Assembly (NCBI RefSeq): GCF_001428685.1
Contig: NZ_LMIK01000008.1
Coordinates: 110,730 to 174,729, forward strand
Length of the DNA stretch: 64,000 bases
Direction of reading: 5' to 3'
From: Lysobacter sp. Root76
GTDB taxonomy: Bacteria > Pseudomonadota > Gammaproteobacteria > Xanthomonadales > Xanthomonadaceae
The first letter of the stretch is position 1. Every line of letters starts with the position of its first letter. The translations under genes and the position numbers were made by a program. This document shows, piece after piece, positions 63,237-64,000 of the stretch. The notes below the pieces were generated by a model. The model did not search any database, was not told the DNA's origin, and worked only from the letters and a program-made list of their open reading frames with translations.

Positions 63237-63385
63237 TGAGCCCCTCTCCCGCTTGCGGCGCCCGAAGGGTGTGCAAGGCTGAGAGGGGTTGGGGTGAGGG
63301 CCGCCGCGGGCGCGTAACTCCAACCTCAATCGCTGCCCTCATCCGCCCTTCGGGCACCTTCTCCCGCAAGCGGGAGAAGGAAACC
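63237..63385. repeat. Family C palindromic repeat cluster
   Basis: The left part contains cccctctcccgcttgcgg and gagaggggttggggtgaggg, and the right part gccctcatccgcccttcggg with ttctcccgcaagcgggagaa. The two parts are inversely related. The same family has one compact copy at 54133. Confidence 0.75.
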
Positions 63386-63405
63386 TCAAGCCAGCGCAAC
63401 AAACA

Positions 63406-63431
63406 AAAAGCCCGGCGGTTGCCGGGCTTTT
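63406..63431 (-). terminator. Intrinsic terminator of ppiD
   Basis: The stem aaaagcccggc / gccgggctttt with loop ggtt works in both directions; on the minus strand it is followed by TTTGTTTG. It lies 25 bases after the ppiD stop. Confidence 0.85.
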
Positions 63432-63455
63432 CGTCTGCGATAACGCGAGTACCGA

Positions 63456-64000
63456 TCAGAGATTCTGATCGACCACCGTCACCTTCATGCGCTTGCGCTG
63501 TGCCGCCACCAGGGCCTTGATGTCGTCGGCGCCGCTGATCTGCGCCAGCTGCGTCTGCATCTGCTGGCGCTGCGGCGGCGGGACCTGGGCCAGATCGCCC
63601 GGGGTGACCTTGCTGACCGCGAACAGCACCGCGCGGCCATCGGGCAGCATCGCCCGGCCCGGGGTGACCTTGCCGGCCGCGGGCGGCGCGACCGCGAACA
63701 CGGCCTCGCTGACGCTGGGGTCCGGAATCGGCGCGCCGCGCGGCAGGTTCGGAATCGTGTGCGGCGCCGGCAGCTGCTTGGACGTCGCCACCGCTTCCAG
63801 GGTTTCGCCGGCGCGCAGGCGTGCCAGCAGTGCGTCGGCTTCCTTGGCGGCGGCCTTGGTCGCGCGGTCGGCGCGGACCGCGGCGATCACCTGATCGCGC
63901 ACCTGCGCCAGCGGCAGCGAGCGCTCCGGGGTGTGCGCGGTGACGCGGATCAGCACGCTCTGGCCCGGGGCGAGCTCGATCGGATCGCTGACCGTGCCGT
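63456..64000 (-). CDS. ppiD: Peptidyl-prolyl isomerase PpiD, C-terminal fragment
   Basis: The last 181 or so residues are in the window; the frame is open to the right edge (SDPIELAPGQSVLIRVT). The sequence matches the C-terminal region of SurA/PpiD-type periplasmic chaperones (QVRDQVIAAVRADRATKAAAKEADALLARLRAGETLEAVA). PpiD is anchored in the inner membrane and helps proteins leaving the translocon. Its N-terminal anchor and parvulin domain lie outside the window. Confidence 0.8.
   Translation of the reverse strand, partial: GTVSDPIELAPGQSVLIRVTAHTPERSLPLAQVRDQVIAAVRADRATKAAAKEADALLARLRAGETLEAVATSKQLPAPHTIPNLPRGAPIPDPSVSEAVFAVAPPAAGKVTPGRAMLPDGRAVLFAVSKVTPGDLAQVPPPQRQQMQTQLAQISGADDIKALVAAQRKRMKVTVVDQNL

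Larger units (their letters stand above)
63125..63455. other. Intergenic region between fabI and ppiD with terminators and family C repeats
   Basis: The 331 bases between convergent genes hold a fabI terminator, a family C element array (63237-63385), and a terminator at 63406-63431. No gene. Confidence 0.7.

Overview
The window looks like chromosome from a high-GC (roughly 68-70% by eye) gammaproteobacterium of the Xanthomonadaceae/Lysobacteraceae. Lysobacter is my best guess. The pointers are the gene orders (rpmF-fabHDG-acpP-fabF-pabBC-mltG-tmk-holB-pilZ; rpoE-rseA-degP-lepA-lepB-rnc-era-recO), a DUF1318 lipoprotein, a Kdo kinase beside a family 9 glycosyltransferase, a secreted S8 protease, and several families of GTGGGAGCGGCG-type palindromic repeats between genes. 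The genus is inference; no 16S rRNA gene is present. Almost all of the window is core genome. I see no prophage, insertion sequence, CRISPR array or defence island.

Layout. 1-5000: an FAD monooxygenase fragment, a cold-shock gene with its own promoter and terminator, a purine-salvage/cell-wall operon (nagZ-hpt-methylthioinosine phosphorylase) and a CYTH protein. 5000-8750: a secreted subtilase, rlmD and a DUF1318 lipoprotein. 8766-11579: a large YdbH/AsmA-like envelope protein facing a two-domain response regulator with an Hpt domain. 11700-21905: one long minus-strand block carrying the sigma-E module (rpoE, anti-sigma factor, DegP-like protease) and then translation, secretion and RNA-processing genes (lepA, lepB, DUF4845, rnc, era, recO). 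An unfamiliar membrane protein sits between era and recO. 22142-24193: a fused fatty-acid beta-oxidation enzyme. 24439-35718: the fatty-acid synthesis, folate (pabB/pabC), mltG, tmk, holB and pilZ cluster, with many 1-4 base overlaps that imply translational coupling.

35845-43893: a plus-strand block with Maf, a TPR-like exported protein and a MoxR-DUF58-transglutaminase (TgpA-type) operon ending in a Slp-like lipoprotein. A large GT39-type membrane glycosyltransferase lies on the opposite strand. 44096-48290: a HIT protein, recR, ebfC and dnaX on the minus strand, then tRNA-Ser(GGA) and the 4.5S SRP RNA on the plus strand. 48498-52318: molybdopterin genes moaE-moaD-moaC-moaA, tightly packed with a metallo-beta-lactamase protein and a Kdo kinase. 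52341: a divergent heptosyltransferase-like gene. 53484-56698: the most accessory stretch, with an orphan that resembles a Bacteroidetes/phage family, a secreted protein of unknown function, a membrane protein and DUF6165; tRNA-Ser(CGA) follows. 57164-63124: a PP2C phosphatase, dnaQ, rnhA, a methyltransferase, gloB, an MltD-like lytic transglycosylase and fabI. The window ends inside ppiD.

Functional themes are envelope biogenesis and its stress response, lipid synthesis, and DNA replication/repair. The non-core interest lies in the palindromic repeat families, the in-frame 15-bp repeats in recO, dnaX and mltD, the possible YnbE/YdbL merger and the orphan genes at 53-56 kb. I did not find a convincing new multi-gene system.
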